64,000 nucleotides of DNA from the NCBI GenBank assembly GCA_963931925.1, contig OZ007569.1:27776024-27840023 (forward strand). Direction: 5' to 3'. Under the pieces are notes generated by a model. It was not told the origin of the DNA. It made no database searches and was given only the letters and a program-made list of their open reading frames with translations. The position numbers were made by a program, and so were the translations under genes. Shown one piece after another: positions 63,961 through 64,000 of the stretch (positions are counted from its first letter, which is position 1; each line of letters starts with the position of its first letter). Source of the DNA: Onchidella celtica (lineage: Eukaryota > Mollusca > Gastropoda > Systellommatophora > Onchidiidae).

Positions 63961-64000
63961 AATAATAATAATGTATAGCATTTATATAGCGCATATCCAT
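63961..64000 (-). mobile_element. Second copy of the same SINE, cut by the window end
   Basis: The last 40 bases are identical to 57219-57258 (AATAATAATAATGTATAGC and onward) and follow the same CACAGAT junction in the same monomer type. This is the (ATT)n tail end of the minus-strand SINE; the tRNA-like head should lie about 620 bases beyond the window. Confidence 0.85.

Larger units (their letters stand above)
18852..64000 (+). repeat. Large tandem array (macrosatellite) of a ~1215-bp monomer, about 37 copies
   Basis: The same sequence recurs head to tail every 1214-1217 bases, except for a first copy of 1194 bases (18852-20045) that lacks ~21 bases around 19125. Using the GTGTGTGTGTGCGGATG tract as a marker, copies lie at 19489, 20704, 21920, 23134, 24350 and so on through 46225 (23 copies), then to about 63913. 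The last copy is cut by a SINE and the window end. Identity between neighbours is about 97-99 percent by eye; variants are single bases and runs. The monomer shows no similarity I recognise to rDNA, 5S, histone, snRNA or transposon sequences. The array exceeds 45 kb and its right end is not seen. Confidence 0.97.
54497..64000 (+). repeat. Pentamer-plus-SINE higher-order spacing (period ~6741)
   Basis: Ancestral-type monomers (intact segment-4 GTGAGT) occur at 54516, 56946, 61257 and 63687: spacings 2430, 4311 (3651 plus the 660-bp SINE) and 2430. Thus 54516 to 61257 and 56946 to 63687 are both 6741. The second monomer of each pair is the one cut by the SINE. The intermediate monomers are not all identical between the two units (the one at about 55.3-56.5 kb carries CACATTATGTG, its counterpart near 62.0-63.2 kb does not). 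Confidence 0.7.

Noticed and set aside
19245-64000. Hundreds of repeated open frames on both strands (62-209 codons) as a multigene family
   Set aside because: They overlap each other in several frames, read through GT microsatellites as His/Thr or Cys/Val strings, are disrupted by one-base changes in some copies, and recur only because the units are nearly identical.
18852-64000. CRISPR array
   Set aside because: The unit is ~1215 bp with no unique spacers between short repeats, and the context is eukaryotic.
18852-64000. rDNA, 5S, snRNA or histone gene cluster
   Set aside because: No conserved rRNA or snRNA stretches, no 5S internal promoter boxes and no histone fold sequence can be seen in the monomer.
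18852-64000. Centromeric satellite
   Set aside because: The higher-order organisation resembles it, but a 1.2-kb unit with intron-like parts and no positional data does not support the claim; it cannot be decided from sequence.

Overview
This is animal nuclear DNA: it has spliced genes, AT-rich non-coding stretches, tRNA-derived SINEs and MITEs, and no operons. The dispersed repeats (a tRNA-headed SINE with an ATT-type tail, and a motif around TTTATATAGCGC) and the frequent TAGGCCTA and GGTACCGGTACC words suggest a marine invertebrate, most likely a gastropod mollusc. That taxonomic guess is inference only.

Left part (1-9500). The last two coding exons of a COMMD1 orthologue lie on the + strand at 1108-1401 and 2514-2618. 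They are preceded by intron sequence with a small TA-flanked MITE (755-916) and followed by a long AT-rich downstream region with several AATAAA signals. Then come a CT microsatellite, a near-perfect large inverted repeat (arms 7443-7810 and 8280-8646) and a SINE fragment with a 15-bp target-site duplication (8893-9264).

Middle part (9500-17400). A GC-richer, CpG-containing stretch with CRE-like, E-box and GC-box words leads to a YY1-type AAGATGGCG motif at 10353. This looks like the promoter and first exon of a second + strand gene, whose product I do not recognise. A 207-bp MITE with an 8-bp target-site duplication lies at 11606-11812. I see no convincing exon in the rest, which could be intron of that gene.

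Right part (about 17400-64000). Almost half the window is one head-to-tail tandem array of a ~1215-bp monomer, about 37 copies, still running at the right edge. The left margin holds strongly diverged, partly deleted copies (about 17400-18851), then a 1194-bp transitional copy, then near-identical copies. Each monomer is built from three related sub-repeats and carries six short segments (50-66 nt) that look like minimal introns: GTGAGT/GTAAGT-type starts and T-rich ends in CAG, four of the six sharing a GTAC(A/C)TTYACAG-like end. They separate exon-like blocks of 104, 49, 106, 35, 76 and 509 nt. Dimer, trimer, tetramer and pentamer higher-order periods can be read from shared variants. A 660-bp SINE sits inside one copy at 57219, and the same SINE begins at the same monomer position at 63961, so the insertion was apparently copied as part of a higher-order unit. 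I find no convincing protein product for the array. Whether it is a satellite with intron-like sub-repeats or a transcribed, spliced tandem gene is the main open question.
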